Assembly: GCF_027625935.1 (NCBI RefSeq)
Contig: NZ_CP115300.1
Span: 4,278,001 to 4,342,000, forward strand
Reading direction: 5' to 3'
DNA length: 64,000 bases
From: Streptomyces camelliae
GTDB lineage: Bacteria > Actinomycetota > Actinomycetes > Streptomycetales > Streptomycetaceae
Under the pieces are notes generated by a model. The model made no database searches and was not told the origin of the DNA. It was given only the letters and a program-made list of their open reading frames with translations. This document shows, piece after piece, positions 8,419-16,560 of this stretch. Numbering within the stretch: the stretch's first letter is position 1; each line of letters starts with the position of its first letter. Made by a program: the position numbers and the translations under genes.

Positions 8419-9264
8419 TCACCTGCGCTTGCGAAGTGCCCTTGTCACGACGATCGCCGACGCCAGGGCCACGGCCGCCGCCGGGGCCGCCCAGCGCAGG
8501 GCCTGGTTCCCGGTGATCGTCTGGGGGGCCGGGACCGGGGCGTAGCGGCCTCTCGGCGGGGCGTGGTCGACCTCCTCGGCGCTGCGGCCGATCATCGTGC
8601 GGCGGGCGTGCGCGGCCTCGGCGGGGGGTTCGCCGGTGTCGGTGAAGTCGTCCGAGAAGCGGTCCGTCGCGGGGTCCAGGGAGGGCGGGGGGACCTCGGT
8701 GTCGAAGACCGAGGGGTGTTCCGCCTCCGGTGTCTCCGGTGCCTCCGGTGCCTCCTCCGGCTCCTGCGCTTCCTCGGGCTCCGGTGCCTCCTCGGGCTCC
8801 GGTGCCTCCAGTGTCTCCTCCGGCTCCCGCTCCTCCGGCTCCCGCACCGGTTCCGCCAGGTTCTCCAGGAAACGGTTCAGCAGGCGCGTCGCCGCCGAAC
8901 TCACCGCCTCCGCCGGGAGTTCCGCGATGCGGCCGTCCGCGTCCGCCGTGCCCTCGGCCGTGACGGTCGTACCGCCCTCGGTCTCCGTGAGGCGCAGGGT
9001 GAGGGCGAGTTTCACGGTGCCGGTGCCCCGGGCCTCGGTGGCGTCCCCCGTGACGTCGTACGCGCCGTCCTCGCGGGGTGTGATCCGTACGGCCCCCCGG
9101 TAGGTGACGGAATGTCCGCCGACGCGCAGCTTCAGCCGGCCGGCGACGGGGTCGGCACCGGCGTCCTGCTGAAGGCCGGGGACCGCGCGGGCGACGCGTG
9201 CGGGGTCGGCGAGGGCGCTCCTGAGCGGGTCGACCGGGACCGGGACGAAGACCTGGTGCTCCAT
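8419..9264 (-). CDS. SRPBCC/CoxG-like domain protein with acidic linker and C-terminal membrane anchor
   Basis: Residues 1-150 resemble the START/SRPBCC fold of the CoxG (CO dehydrogenase subunit G) family: a N-terminal HQVFVPVPVDPLRSALADP helix-grip start, then beta strands such as HSVTYRGAVRIT. Residues about 160-190 are a low-complexity run of EPEEAPEPEEA repeats. The C-terminus has one hydrophobic helix (WAAPAAAVALASAIVV) followed by RALRKRR, a tail anchor with a basic end. It probably holds a hydrophobic-ligand domain at the inner face of the membrane. No CO dehydrogenase genes are nearby, so the name should not be read as a function. Confidence 0.8.
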   Translation of the reverse strand: MEHQVFVPVPVDPLRSALADPARVARAVPGLQQDAGADPVAGRLKLRVGGHSVTYRGAVRITPREDGAYDVTGDATEARGTGTVKLALTLRLTETEGGTTVTAEGTADADGRIAELPAEAVSSAATRLLNRFLENLAEPVREPEEREPEETLEAPEPEEAPEPEEAQEPEEAPEAPETPEAEHPSVFDTEVPPPSLDPATDRFSDDFTDTGEPPAEAAHARRTMIGRSAEEVDHAPPRGRYAPVPAPQTITGNQALRWAAPAAAVALASAIVVTRALRKRR

Positions 9265-9318
9265 GTCGGCTGAGCCTACCCAGGAGTGGCCGGAACGTAC
9301 CCTGCGACGACCGGCCGG

Positions 9319-10956
9319 TCAGTACCGCGGATGCACCAGCGTGGAGGCGGGCAGCCCTGGGATCCAGGTCCGCCCGGCCGCCGTCGCGTCCGCCGTCAGG
9401 CCGGCCCGGGTGAGGGTGCGCGAGTGGCCGGCGCCCAGGCGCAGCGGCGGCGCGGTGCGTCCCGGGGCCGCCAGCAGGAAGCCCCAGTCGTGCGGGGCGC
9501 GGGAGGCACCGGCCGAGCGGTCGGGGCCGGCCGCGAAGCCGGAGTCATGGCCGAGGACCCGGTAGGGGGAGGTGGCGAAGCCCGCCGCGCGGAGGGTCGC
9601 GGCCACCGTCCAGAAGACCCGGGGGCGGGTGGTGACGGCCCCGGCGTGCACGACGAGCCGGCCACCGGGGGCGAGGACGTGGCGGGCCAGGCCGTAGAAC
9701 TCCTGGGAGTACAGCTTGGTACTGGCGGTGATGCCGGGGTCGGGCAGGTCGGCGATCACGACGTCGTACGCCGAGGCGGGCGCCCCGCGCAGCCAGCCGA
9801 AGGCGTCGGCCGTGACGACGTGGACGCGGGGGTCGTCGTAGGCGTGGCCATTGGCGGCGGCGAGGCCGGGGTCGTGGCGGGCGAGTCGGACCAGGCCGGA
9901 GTCGATCTCGACGAGGTCGACGCGGCGCACCCCGCGCACGCGCAGCACCTCGCGGGCGGCCATGCCGTCGCCGCCGCCGAGGATGAGCACGCGCGCGTGG
10001 GCGCCGCCGGACAGGGCCGGGTGGACGAGGGCCTCGTGGTAGCGGCGTTCGTCGCGGCCGCCGACGCGGAGCCGGCCGTCGAGGAAGAGGTCGAGCGGCT
10101 TGCCGTCGGTGCCGCCGGCCAGGACGACCTCCTGCACGTCCGTCTGCACGGCGACCCGGACGTCCTGGCCGTAGACGGCGTGCCGGGCGGCGCGTTCGAA
10201 GTCGCCGGCGAGGGCGGCGGCGGAGGCGAGGACGCCGAGGACGGTGAGGCCGACGAGGAGCAGGGTCCAGCGAGCCCGGTGCGACAGGTCGCGGCGGAAG
10301 AGGCCGAGGACGAGGGCGCCGCCCGCCACCACGTTGACCGTGCCGGTGACCAGCGCGCCCGTCAACTGGCCCAGGAACGGCAGCAGGAGGAAGGGAAAGG
10401 CCAGGCCGCCGACCAGCGCGCCGACGTAGTCCGCGGCGAACAGGTCGGCGACCGCGCCGCCCGCGTCCTGGAGCCGGATGCGCTGGATCAGCTCCATCAG
10501 CAGCGGCACCTCGGCGCCGATGAGCAGACCGATGGCGAGGGAGAAGGCGACCAGCAGGAAGCGCGGGCCGTCGGCCCAGACCCCGCCCCAGCCGCCGGTC
10601 CAGGCGAAGACGGCGTACAGCGCCATCGCGCTGCATCCGCCGATGAGCGCCAGGGTCGTCTCGATGGCGCCGAAGCCGGCCGCCGCATGCCAGCGCAGCC
10701 GCTTGGCGCCGAGCGAGCCGACCCCCATCGCGAACACCATGACGGACAGCACGACGGAGGCCTGGGTGACCGAGTCGCCCATCAAGTACGAGGCGAACGC
10801 GACGAGTTCGAGTTCGTACACCAGCCCGCAGGCCGCGCAGACGAAGACGCACACGAGGACCAGGAACCGCCCGGTGCCGGGCCGGACGGGCAGCCGGGCG
10901 GGGCCTGTCCAGTGGGGCGGGACGCGCGGGGGCGCGGGGGCGTGCGGTTCGATCAC
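9319..10956 (-). CDS. Membrane-fused spermidine synthase-like protein
   Basis: The N-terminal part (residues about 25-245) has some seven hydrophobic helices ([20 protein letters not shown] first). The C-terminal part (about 290-520) is a polyamine aminopropyltransferase domain with the SAM-type motif [18 protein letters not shown], an acidic strand end in VDLVEID, and [10 protein letters not shown] at the catalytic Asp position. The soluble homologue makes spermidine from putrescine and decarboxylated SAM. The membrane-fused version is widespread in actinobacteria and its true substrate is unsettled. It lies just downstream of DUF2617 on the same strand. Confidence 0.85.
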   Translation of the reverse strand: MIEPHAPAPPRVPPHWTGPARLPVRPGTGRFLVLVCVFVCAACGLVYELELVAFASYLMGDSVTQASVVLSVMVFAMGVGSLGAKRLRWHAAAGFGAIETTLALIGGCSAMALYAVFAWTGGWGGVWADGPRFLLVAFSLAIGLLIGAEVPLLMELIQRIRLQDAGGAVADLFAADYVGALVGGLAFPFLLLPFLGQLTGALVTGTVNVVAGGALVLGLFRRDLSHRARWTLLLVGLTVLGVLASAAALAGDFERAARHAVYGQDVRVAVQTDVQEVVLAGGTDGKPLDLFLDGRLRVGGRDERRYHEALVHPALSGGAHARVLILGGGDGMAAREVLRVRGVRRVDLVEIDSGLVRLARHDPGLAAANGHAYDDPRVHVVTADAFGWLRGAPASAYDVVIADLPDPGITASTKLYSQEFYGLARHVLAPGGRLVVHAGAVTTRPRVFWTVAATLRAAGFATSPYRVLGHDSGFAAGPDRSAGASRAPHDWGFLLAAPGRTAPPLRLGAGHSRTLTRAGLTADATAAGRTWIPGLPASTLVHPRY

Positions 10957-11035
10957 CCTGCGACGTTACGTCACACGCTCGGCACGCTTCGTCACCCACA
11001 CGTGTGGATCTGGGGCGAGTTGCGGCCGAACACGT

Positions 11036-11557
11036 TTATGCGGCTGCGGTCGGCATCCGGGCGCCCACGCGGGTGCGGGTGGCGACCAGCTGGCCGTCCT
11101 GCGGGTAGGCGTGCCAGGTCCGCCAGTGCACCTGACCCTCGTGCCGCTGGGCCAGCATCGCGGTGAAGGCGTGCGGGCTGCCCGGGAACACGCCCGCCAG
11201 GCCGTGCGGATGGTCGGAGACCAGAGCCAGCAACTCCTGGGCGCGGCCCGCGAAGGAGCCGGGCGTGAGCAGTTCGACGCGGGCGGCGAACTCGTACTCC
11301 CAGTCGCCGACGCGTTTGGCGACGCCGAGCGGCAGCGGGGTGCTGGAGCCGGGGATGCACGCGACCGTCTCCGAACAGATGCCGCGCTCCTCCTCCAACA
11401 GCACCTGGTGGGACGCGCCGAGCAGTCTCAACTGGAGCTTCACCCCGGTCAGTTCGAGGTCGAGGGTGGCCAGTGCGGGCAGCGGTTCGCGTCCCAGGGC
11501 CCAGGCGAGGTCGGCGGCGCGCGTGTCGGTGTAGGAGGTGTTCAGGGTCGTGAGCAT
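11036..11557 (-). CDS. DUF2617 family protein
   Basis: This 173-residue soluble protein starts MLTTLNTSYTDTRAADLAW, which is characteristic of DUF2617. It has central strands (LDLELTGVKLQLRLLGASHQ), EEERGICSETVACIPG and GDWEYEFAARVELLTPGSF. No catalytic motif is evident and the family has no known role. It is 80 bp upstream of the spermidine-synthase-like gene on the same strand, a pairing I recall from other Streptomyces. Confidence 0.83.
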   Translation of the reverse strand: MLTTLNTSYTDTRAADLAWALGREPLPALATLDLELTGVKLQLRLLGASHQVLLEEERGICSETVACIPGSSTPLPLGVAKRVGDWEYEFAARVELLTPGSFAGRAQELLALVSDHPHGLAGVFPGSPHAFTAMLAQRHEGQVHWRTWHAYPQDGQLVATRTRVGARMPTAAA

Positions 11558-11810
11558 GGGTCGGCTCCGCTAACACACGATGAGGGAGGGAGATCGGCCA
11601 CATCAGCCAGGTCGGCGTCCCGGCCGTCCCGGCCGGAGGGGGAAGTCTGCGGGGCGTCCGAGGGGGCTGCGTTGGCGTTTTAGAGGGAATCATGGACAGA
11701 GCAGCCGCCACAGCGTTTTTACCCAACTTCGTGGGGTTTCCATCCCTCAGAGGGCTCCTCTGCTCAACTGTTCAACCATGGCGTACGCGGGGGCGCGCGT
11801 CCGCACGGGC

Positions 11811-11846
11811 GAGCGCCCGCCGGCTGCCATCGCCCGGCGGGCGCCC
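11811..11846. terminator. GC-rich hairpin in the gap upstream of the DUF2617 gene
   Basis: gcgcccgccgg (11813-11823) pairs with ccggcgggcgc (11834-11844) across a 10-base loop. It follows the leftward Gly/His-rich gene (ends 11941) and is followed at 11850-11910 by short cggatgcggtc repeats. The rest of 11558-11940 contains no gene that I can support. Confidence 0.6.
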
Positions 11847-11940
11847 GTGGTGCGGTCCGGATGCGGGATGGCTCCGGATGCGGTCCGGATGCGGTCCGGA
11901 CGCGGTTCCCCCGGAACCCTGGGAGCTCAGCTGCCCCGTG

Positions 11941-12309
11941 TCAGCTGCCTCCCCCGCATCCGCCCCCGCCGCCGCACGAGGAACCTCCGCCGCAGGAGGA
12001 GTGGCCGCCGCAGGAGTGGCCGCCGCCGCACGAGTGGTGACCGCCGTGGTGACCGCCGTGGTGACCGCCATGGTGTCCCCCGTGGCTCCCCGAGGACGAG
12101 CCCGAGTCGCCGCCGCCCACCCACCAACTGCTCGCGCCGTCGGCGTACGCCCCCGACGAGGACGACGTCGACGACGAGGAGCGGTACGACCGCGACCGGC
12201 CGCCCCTGCCGAGCGACACCCGCGTCCGCCGGCTCCTGGCCTGACTCCGCAGCGCCCCGACGCTCACGAACACGACGACCGCCAGCACGACGAGGATGAC
12301 GATGCCCAT
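11941..12309 (-). CDS. Small membrane protein with Gly/His/Cys-rich tail
   Basis: The 122-residue product starts at ATG 12309 (MGIVILVVLAVVVFVSVGAL), which places a single N-terminal transmembrane helix at residues 2-19. A basic and Ser-rich middle follows (SYRSSSSTSSSSGAY). The last 50 residues are almost entirely Gly, His, Ser and Cys: four HHGG units, then repeated SCGGG/CGGGG blocks with about seven Cys. Such a tail could bind Zn, Ni or Cu at the cell surface, but no specific family function is known. The repeats are encoded by tandem caccatggcggtcaccacgg-like DNA at 12030-12080. It is monocistronic. Confidence 0.75.
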   Translation of the reverse strand: MGIVILVVLAVVVFVSVGALRSQARSRRTRVSLGRGGRSRSYRSSSSTSSSSGAYADGASSWWVGGGDSGSSSGSHGGHHGGHHGGHHGGHHSCGGGHSCGGHSSCGGGSSCGGGGGCGGGS

Positions 12310-12431
12310 GGACGTCACCTGCTTTCCGTTCCCCCGAGACGGCCCCCCGTGGACCGCGGTGAACGAGGGATGCCCGGCCGCCCGAGGACGCAAAGCAGAG
12401 TTGAGGAACTTCTGAGGGTCCCTCAGGGGAA

Positions 12432-12471
12432 ACGGCCCCTGACCTGCACCGCAGGGTGCTTCAGGGGCCGT
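12432..12471. terminator. Strong hairpin at the left end of the element relic
   Basis: acggcccctga (12432-12442) and tcaggggccgt (12461-12471) are perfect inverted repeats, and an inner cctgc/gcagg pair extends the stem. It lies downstream of the leftward Xis-like gene, where the integrase of an intact element would normally end. Confidence 0.75.
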
Positions 12472-12484
12472 CCGTGCCTCACTG

Positions 12485-12501
12485 GGCCGTCTGTGGGCCG
12501 T
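12485..12501. repeat. 17-bp direct repeat, left copy (candidate att remnant)
   Basis: ggccgtctgtgggccgt occurs here and again at 14970-14986 in the same orientation, bracketing the Xis-like, membrane-protein and kinase genes. On the minus strand this copy lies in a short frame (SGGDHGPQTAQ then stop) that resembles the C-terminal tail of some Streptomyces integrases, from memory. The att interpretation is an inference. Confidence 0.45.
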
Positions 12502-12616
12502 GATCTCCCCCAGAGCGTGAGGTGCTGCTAGGCGCTGGATCGCAGGCCAGGGAGCGGATTGGCCGCTGGTGGAGCCGCTAGGTCCAGCACTGGCGGGCGC
12601 TAGGTCCAGCAGCGGT

Positions 12617-12853
12617 TCATGCCGCGTCTTCGGGGGCGGTCTGCTCGGTCACCCAGGCGCGGACGGCGGCGGGGTCGAAGCGCAGGTACCGGCCGACGCG
12701 GAAGCCGGGCGGGCCGATGCGCTTGCGGCGCCACTGGTAGAACGTGTCGACGCTCGGCAGGCCGAACATGGCGACCAGGTCTTCGGGGGCGAGGTAGCGG
12801 CCAGGGAGACCGCCGCGCAGGATCGCGCGGGGGTCGGTCGGCTCTTCGGCCAT
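12617..12853 (-). CDS. Excisionase-like (AlpA/MerR-type helix-turn-helix) DNA-binding protein
   Basis: This 78-residue protein has the layout of actinomycete integrative-element Xis proteins: YLAPEDLVAMFGLPSVDTFYQWRRKR as the winged HTH, then GPPGFRVGRYLRFDPAAVRAWV. The start is ATG 12853 (MAEEPTDP). A longer open frame upstream has no support. In intact elements this gene is followed by a tyrosine integrase, which bends the DNA with Xis for excision. Here the 130 bp downstream hold only short stop-riddled remnants, with a ctggacctagcg motif repeated twice. It is probably a relic that may still bind DNA. Confidence 0.8.
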   Translation of the reverse strand: MAEEPTDPRAILRGGLPGRYLAPEDLVAMFGLPSVDTFYQWRRKRIGPPGFRVGRYLRFDPAAVRAWVTEQTAPEDAA

Positions 12854-13159
12854 GGCGGCGGTGACTCCTCGTGTCCGTGGGGTGGCCGTGACGGTGTCAG
12901 GCGCCAGATGGGTGTCAGGGCCGGGTGCTCCGTCCTGAGGGCCTTCCCAAGGAGAGGCCCTCACCGCCGGCATCGCCGTCTTCCGGCGGGCGCGTGGGCA
13001 TTCGAATAGGAGCCGGCTCCTGACAGGCCGCACGGGATGGCGCGCGATCACGAGGATCGCGCTCGACATGCTCTGACAGACACGGAGGGGCAGGCTGGAT
13101 GTAGGGCCTTGCCGACCCCTGCTTCGCTAAGGGGACATGCATCTCGTCAAGCGGGGTGA
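12854..13159. other. Intergenic region between divergent Xis-like and membrane-protein genes
   Basis: About 305 bp with no supportable gene. It is the divergent promoter space for the leftward Xis-like gene and the rightward 13160 gene. A G-rich stretch (ggggtga) at 13153-13159 touches the 13160 start codon. Confidence 0.5.
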
Positions 13160-13843
13160 ATGAAGCCTATGACGGAAAAAGACATACTTTCAGCTGTCAT
13201 TCCGCTTTTGGTGCCGTTGCTGACGGCCGCAATGGGCGCCCTGGGTATTCTACTCAAAGATCGCCGCATGGAAAAGAACCGCGATCACCGAATCCGACGC
13301 CAAATCGAGTTCGGTCAAGCGGAGGTGCAATTTATTCATGCCTGGCTACAGGCCCGTCAACTGTTGGGCCCATTGGGACAAGAATCCCAATCTGCTCAAG
13401 AATGGCTGGACAGGTGCTACGCGGCGATTGAGTCCTCTCAAGCGGAGGTGTACCAGGCGGAGGTGGCACCCCAGAAGCAGTTGCCTGTCCTACGTCGACT
13501 ACTCCTGCTTCGGTCGCTCCAGGGAATTTCGGCACAAATATGGCGGATCATTTACTATGCGGCGTTTGCGGGTGTCAATATTTATGTGGTCGCGATGGCC
13601 GTAGGGCTTGTGCAATGGATCCGAGGGGTGCCGGGCGCATCCGACTTGGTGTTCGGTGCCGCAATTCTCGCGGTGATCGTGTGGCTGTTCGCATCAGCCG
13701 CTCGCGCTGCTGCTGTCCGCAGTGACAGAGAAGCCCGAAAGCCAGCAGCGCCACCGCGCCGGCCTCCGAACAACATCGAGGGATGGTCCCCCCGCAAAAC
13801 GCAAAAGTCTCAGCTGTGGCGCACGCCGCACGGCGATTCGTGA
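13160..13843 (+). CDS. Hypothetical membrane protein with coding unlike the host
   Basis: I do not recognise a family. The 227-residue product has a hydrophobic helix at residues 8-30 (IPLLVPLLTAAMGALGILL), a basic soluble section with coiled-coil-like helices (RRQIEFGQAEVQFIHAWLQ), two more helices around 133-155 and 163-183, and a Pro/Arg-rich tail. Codons such as AAA, ATT, TTT and ATA are frequent, quite unlike neighbouring genes, which supports recent acquisition. The start may be ATG 13160 or ATG 13169; the upstream ggggtga suits the second by spacing. It lies within the element relic next to the Xis-like gene. Confidence 0.65.
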   Translation: MKPMTEKDILSAVIPLLVPLLTAAMGALGILLKDRRMEKNRDHRIRRQIEFGQAEVQFIHAWLQARQLLGPLGQESQSAQEWLDRCYAAIESSQAEVYQAEVAPQKQLPVLRRLLLLRSLQGISAQIWRIIYYAAFAGVNIYVVAMAVGLVQWIRGVPGASDLVFGAAILAVIVWLFASAARAAAVRSDREARKPAAPPRRPPNNIEGWSPRKTQKSQLWRTPHGDS

Positions 13844-13910
13844 GAAACAGGATCGGGCCTGGGCCCAGACGGCGAAAACGAAGAGAACAGCACGTTGAGC
13901 AGGCGTGCGA

Positions 13911-14489
13911 TCACGCCGTGGGAGATTCCTGGCTGCCCGTCAGGTAGCGTCGGCGGAGACGGGTGAAGGCGGTGGGGCGGGGGCGGTGCGGGAGGAACTC
14001 CTTGATCCGCTGCGCGCATTCGCGTGGGCTTGCCGCGCTGGAGTCGCACTCCAGGTCGTAGTCGCCGTGACCGTGGACCAGGTCGTACTGGTGCGCCGCG
14101 AGGCCCGGCGGGCGGTCGCCCCGGGCCAGCTCGCGGCGGGCCAGTTCATCCGGCGGGCAGTGGACACCGACGAACAGTACGTCCTCGGGACGTAGCACCG
14201 TCAGGCAGTCGAGCAGCCGCCACGGCTCACTCAGCACATGGTCGACCACGACGTCGTTTCCCACCTCTGCCATGGCCGCGATCGAGCGGTGGAAGCCCAT
14301 CCTGGTCCGCCGCAGCGCGGCGTCGAGCTCTGCGGCCCCGAGTTCCCGCTTGGTGCGCATCGCGTTGAAGCCGTCGACCGCCATGTGGAAAAAGACGCCA
14401 TCGTCCATGATCTCCACAAGCTCCCGGGCGATGCTCGACTTCCCTGAGCTGGAGGTGCCGTTCAGGAAGATGATCCGACCAGATGCCAT
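13911..14489 (-). CDS. Chloramphenicol phosphotransferase-like kinase
   Basis: This 192-residue P-loop kinase has the Walker A GTSSSGKSSIARELV at residues 10-24. It is followed by an aspartate in MAVDGFNAM (the catalytic-base region of CPT), VVVDHVLSEPWR as the Walker B-like strand, and the lid arginines in RRELARGDRPPG. The layout follows the Streptomyces venezuelae chloramphenicol 3-O-phosphotransferase family, as does the closing YDLVHGHGDYDLECD segment. Most family members have no proven drug substrate, so resistance is not demonstrated. It sits within the element relic and may be cargo. Confidence 0.85.
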   Translation of the reverse strand: MASGRIIFLNGTSSSGKSSIARELVEIMDDGVFFHMAVDGFNAMRTKRELGAAELDAALRRTRMGFHRSIAAMAEVGNDVVVDHVLSEPWRLLDCLTVLRPEDVLFVGVHCPPDELARRELARGDRPPGLAAHQYDLVHGHGDYDLECDSSAASPRECAQRIKEFLPHRPRPTAFTRLRRRYLTGSQESPTA

Positions 14490-14633
14490 ATCGGCATGAT
14501 CACATGTCAGCCGGCACCGCGTTCAGGGAATCTCCAGCGGATCTCGGCCGGTGAGCAGGATCCGCGGCAGATCCGAATCTGCAGTGATCGAGCCGGCGAG
14601 AGCTGGCGCAATGACGACCGCGGCCACCGGTGA

Positions 14634-14840
14634 TCATCGTGGCAGCCCGACGACGGAACCATTCCGGACGGACTGATCCCGCTCACCTGCAACGAGATCC
14701 AGCGCCTATTCACCGTCCTACTCGTCAGGCCGCCTGTCCACGGCCTCGCGCACCGATGACGCTGGTCCACCTGGCGCAGACGCCACCAAGCCCGCGCACG
14801 CCGGAGCCATTACCGCCGTCAAGCCGCACTTCAGTCATGA
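14634..14840 (+). pseudogene. 3' remnant of an IS4/IS701-type transposase
   Basis: In one frame from 14667 the translation reads DGLIPLTCNEIQRLF and then, past an in-frame TGA at 14757-14759, RWSTWRRRHQARARRSHYR, closing at TGA 14838-14840. The sections LIPLTxxEIxRL and WSxWRRRHQARAR are the C-terminal hallmark of a Streptomyces transposase family, as I recall it. The catalytic core and N-terminus are gone. It shows past IS activity inside the element relic. The rest of 14490-15110 has no other supportable gene. Confidence 0.75.
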
Positions 14841-14969
14841 AGATCCACATCCACGGCTGGAGTACTGACAGCCAACATGCTGGTCATCCGGGGTTTGGGC
14901 CGCTGTCGGGGGCACTGACGTCAGCGGTCCCTCCCGCTCGTGCCAGGAGCTCTTCGGGGCCCTGTGCCA

Positions 14970-14986
14970 GGCCGTCTGTGGGCCGT
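14970..14986. repeat. 17-bp direct repeat, right copy (candidate att remnant)
   Basis: This is identical to 12485-12501 (ggccgtctgtgggccgt). A second shared word, gagttgaggaact, occurs at 12398-12410 and 15080-15092, one just outside each 17-mer, which supports duplicated end sequences. Together they delimit about 2.5-2.7 kb. Confidence 0.45.
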
Positions 14987-15119
14987 CCGACGGCGACCGA
15001 CGACGACAGACGACGACAGCTCTCCCCCAGCTCAGAGGGGGCACGTCGGGTGTCGCCGCAGGCGCTCATCCCCGAACGTGAGTTGAGGAACTCCAGAGCT
15101 TGAGCGCAGGATGACCGGC

Positions 15120-16301
15120 ATGACCTCCACCGCGCGCCCCCACCTGAACCGCCGGCTCGCCGAGTTCGGTACGACGATCTTCGCCGAGATGTCCGCCCTC
15201 GCCACGGCGACCGGGTCGATCAACCTGGGCCAGGGCTTTCCCGACACCGACGGCCCCGAGGAGGTCCGGGAGGCCGCCGTACGGGCGCTGCGCGAGGGCC
15301 GTGGCAACCAGTACCCGCCGGGGCCGGGCATCCCCGAGCTGCGCACCGCGATCGCCGGGCACCAGCTGCGCCGCTACGGGCTGTCGTACGACCCCGACAC
15401 CGAGGTGCTGGTCACGGCGGGCGCGACGGAGGCGATCGCGGCGAGCCTGCTGGCCCTGCTGGAGCCGGGCGACGAGGTCGTGGCCCTGGAGCCGTACTAC
15501 GACTCCTACGCGGCGAGCATCGCGATGGCGGGCGGCCGCCGGGTCCCGGTGACCCTGCGCCCGGACGGCGGCTCCTTCCGCCTGGACCTGGACGAACTGC
15601 GCGCGGCGGTCACCGACGCCACCCGCCTCCTGCTGATCAACACCCCGCACAACCCCACCGGTACGGTCCTCACGCGCGCGGAGCTGGCCGCGATCGCCGA
15701 GCTGGCGGTCGAGCGGGATCTGCTGGTCGTGACGGACGAGGTGTACGAGCACCTGGTCTTCGACGAGGCCGAGCACATCCCCCTCGCCACGTTGCCCGGG
15801 ATGCGCGAGCGCACGGTCACCATCGGCTCGGCCGGCAAGACGTTCTCCTTCACCGGCTGGAAGGTCGGCTGGGTCACGGCGGACGGTCCTCTCGTCTCCG
15901 CCGTCCGGACGGCCAAGCAGTACCTGACCTACGTCAGCGCCGGCCCGTTCCAGTACGCGATCGCCGAAGCTCTGCGGTTGCCGGACGCGTACTTCGACGG
16001 CTTCCGCGCCGACCTGCGCCGCAAGCGCGACCTGCTCGGCGACGGCCTGCGCGCGGCCGGGTTCGAGGTCTACCAGCCCCAGGGCACGTACTTCATCACC
16101 ACCGACATCACCCCCTTCGGCGAGAAGGACGCCTACGCCTTCTGCCGCGCGCTGCCCGAACGCTGCGGTGTCGTCGCCATCCCGAACTCCGTCTTCTACG
16201 ACGACCCCGACGCCGGCCGCAGCCAGGTCCGCTTCACTTTCTGCAAGCGGGACGACGTGCTCGCCGAGGCCACCGGTCGCCTGCGACGCCTCGCGTCCTG
16301 A
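15120..16301 (+). CDS. Fold-type I PLP aminotransferase (methionine/kynurenine/DapC-like)
   Basis: This is a class I/II aminotransferase of about 393 residues. Visible are INLGQGFPDTDGP near the N-terminus, NTPHNPTGTVLT, the cofactor Asp-Tyr in VVTDEVYEHLVF, the PLP lysine in GSAGKTFSFTGWKVGW and the substrate carboxylate Arg in SQVRFTFCK. This subgroup includes methionine aminotransferase YbdL, glutamine transaminase K/kynurenine aminotransferase and actinobacterial N-succinyldiaminopimelate aminotransferases; the sequence alone does not decide. ATG 15120 has agga 9 bases upstream. ATG 15111 is the alternative start. It was probably a core gene at the left edge of the accessory region. Confidence 0.9.
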   Translation: MTSTARPHLNRRLAEFGTTIFAEMSALATATGSINLGQGFPDTDGPEEVREAAVRALREGRGNQYPPGPGIPELRTAIAGHQLRRYGLSYDPDTEVLVTAGATEAIAASLLALLEPGDEVVALEPYYDSYAASIAMAGGRRVPVTLRPDGGSFRLDLDELRAAVTDATRLLLINTPHNPTGTVLTRAELAAIAELAVERDLLVVTDEVYEHLVFDEAEHIPLATLPGMRERTVTIGSAGKTFSFTGWKVGWVTADGPLVSAVRTAKQYLTYVSAGPFQYAIAEALRLPDAYFDGFRADLRRKRDLLGDGLRAAGFEVYQPQGTYFITTDITPFGEKDAYAFCRALPERCGVVAIPNSVFYDDPDAGRSQVRFTFCKRDDVLAEATGRLRRLAS

Positions 16302-16324
16302 ACTCACGGACGGGGCTTCCGGAT

Positions 16325-16558
16325 TCACGCTCCCCGGCAGGTCGTGATGATCTCCTCCAGGTCGGCGACCGCCGCCCGGACGCCCTCGGTGAGGAGGACG
16401 GCGGTGGGGTTGAGGAGGATCTCGTCGACACCGGCGTCGCGATAGCCGGCCAGGTCCGCGGCTATCTCCCGCGGAGTGCCGGTCACGAACACCTGGGCGC
16501 GCAGGAGCTCCGCCGCCGGGTCGCGAGCACCGACGTCCACGCCCGCCCGGCGCAGCAT
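16325..16558 (-). pseudogene. C-terminal fragment of an F420-dependent LLM-class oxidoreductase
   Basis: Only 77 codons remain: LRRAGVDVG, VTGTPREIAADLAGYRDAGV and DEILLNPTAVLLTEGVRAA. This is the end of a luciferase-like (F420/FMN) oxidoreductase that is normally about 300-350 residues. The 5' end stops where the truncated ABC exporter begins, within about 16556-16570. The remaining frame has no plausible start or ribosome binding site. It is a casualty of the deletion joining the two genes. Confidence 0.75.
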
Positions 16559-16560
16559 GT

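Noticed and set aside
12431..12540. tRNA gene as the integration target next to the 17-bp repeat
   Set aside because: No cloverleaf, T-loop (GGTTCGA-like) or anticodon arm could be found here or around 14970, so the att interpretation lacks a tRNA anchor.
14507..14770. 87-codon leftward frame between the kinase and aminotransferase genes
   Set aside because: No recognisable motif, and it overlaps the clear transposase remnant on the opposite strand.
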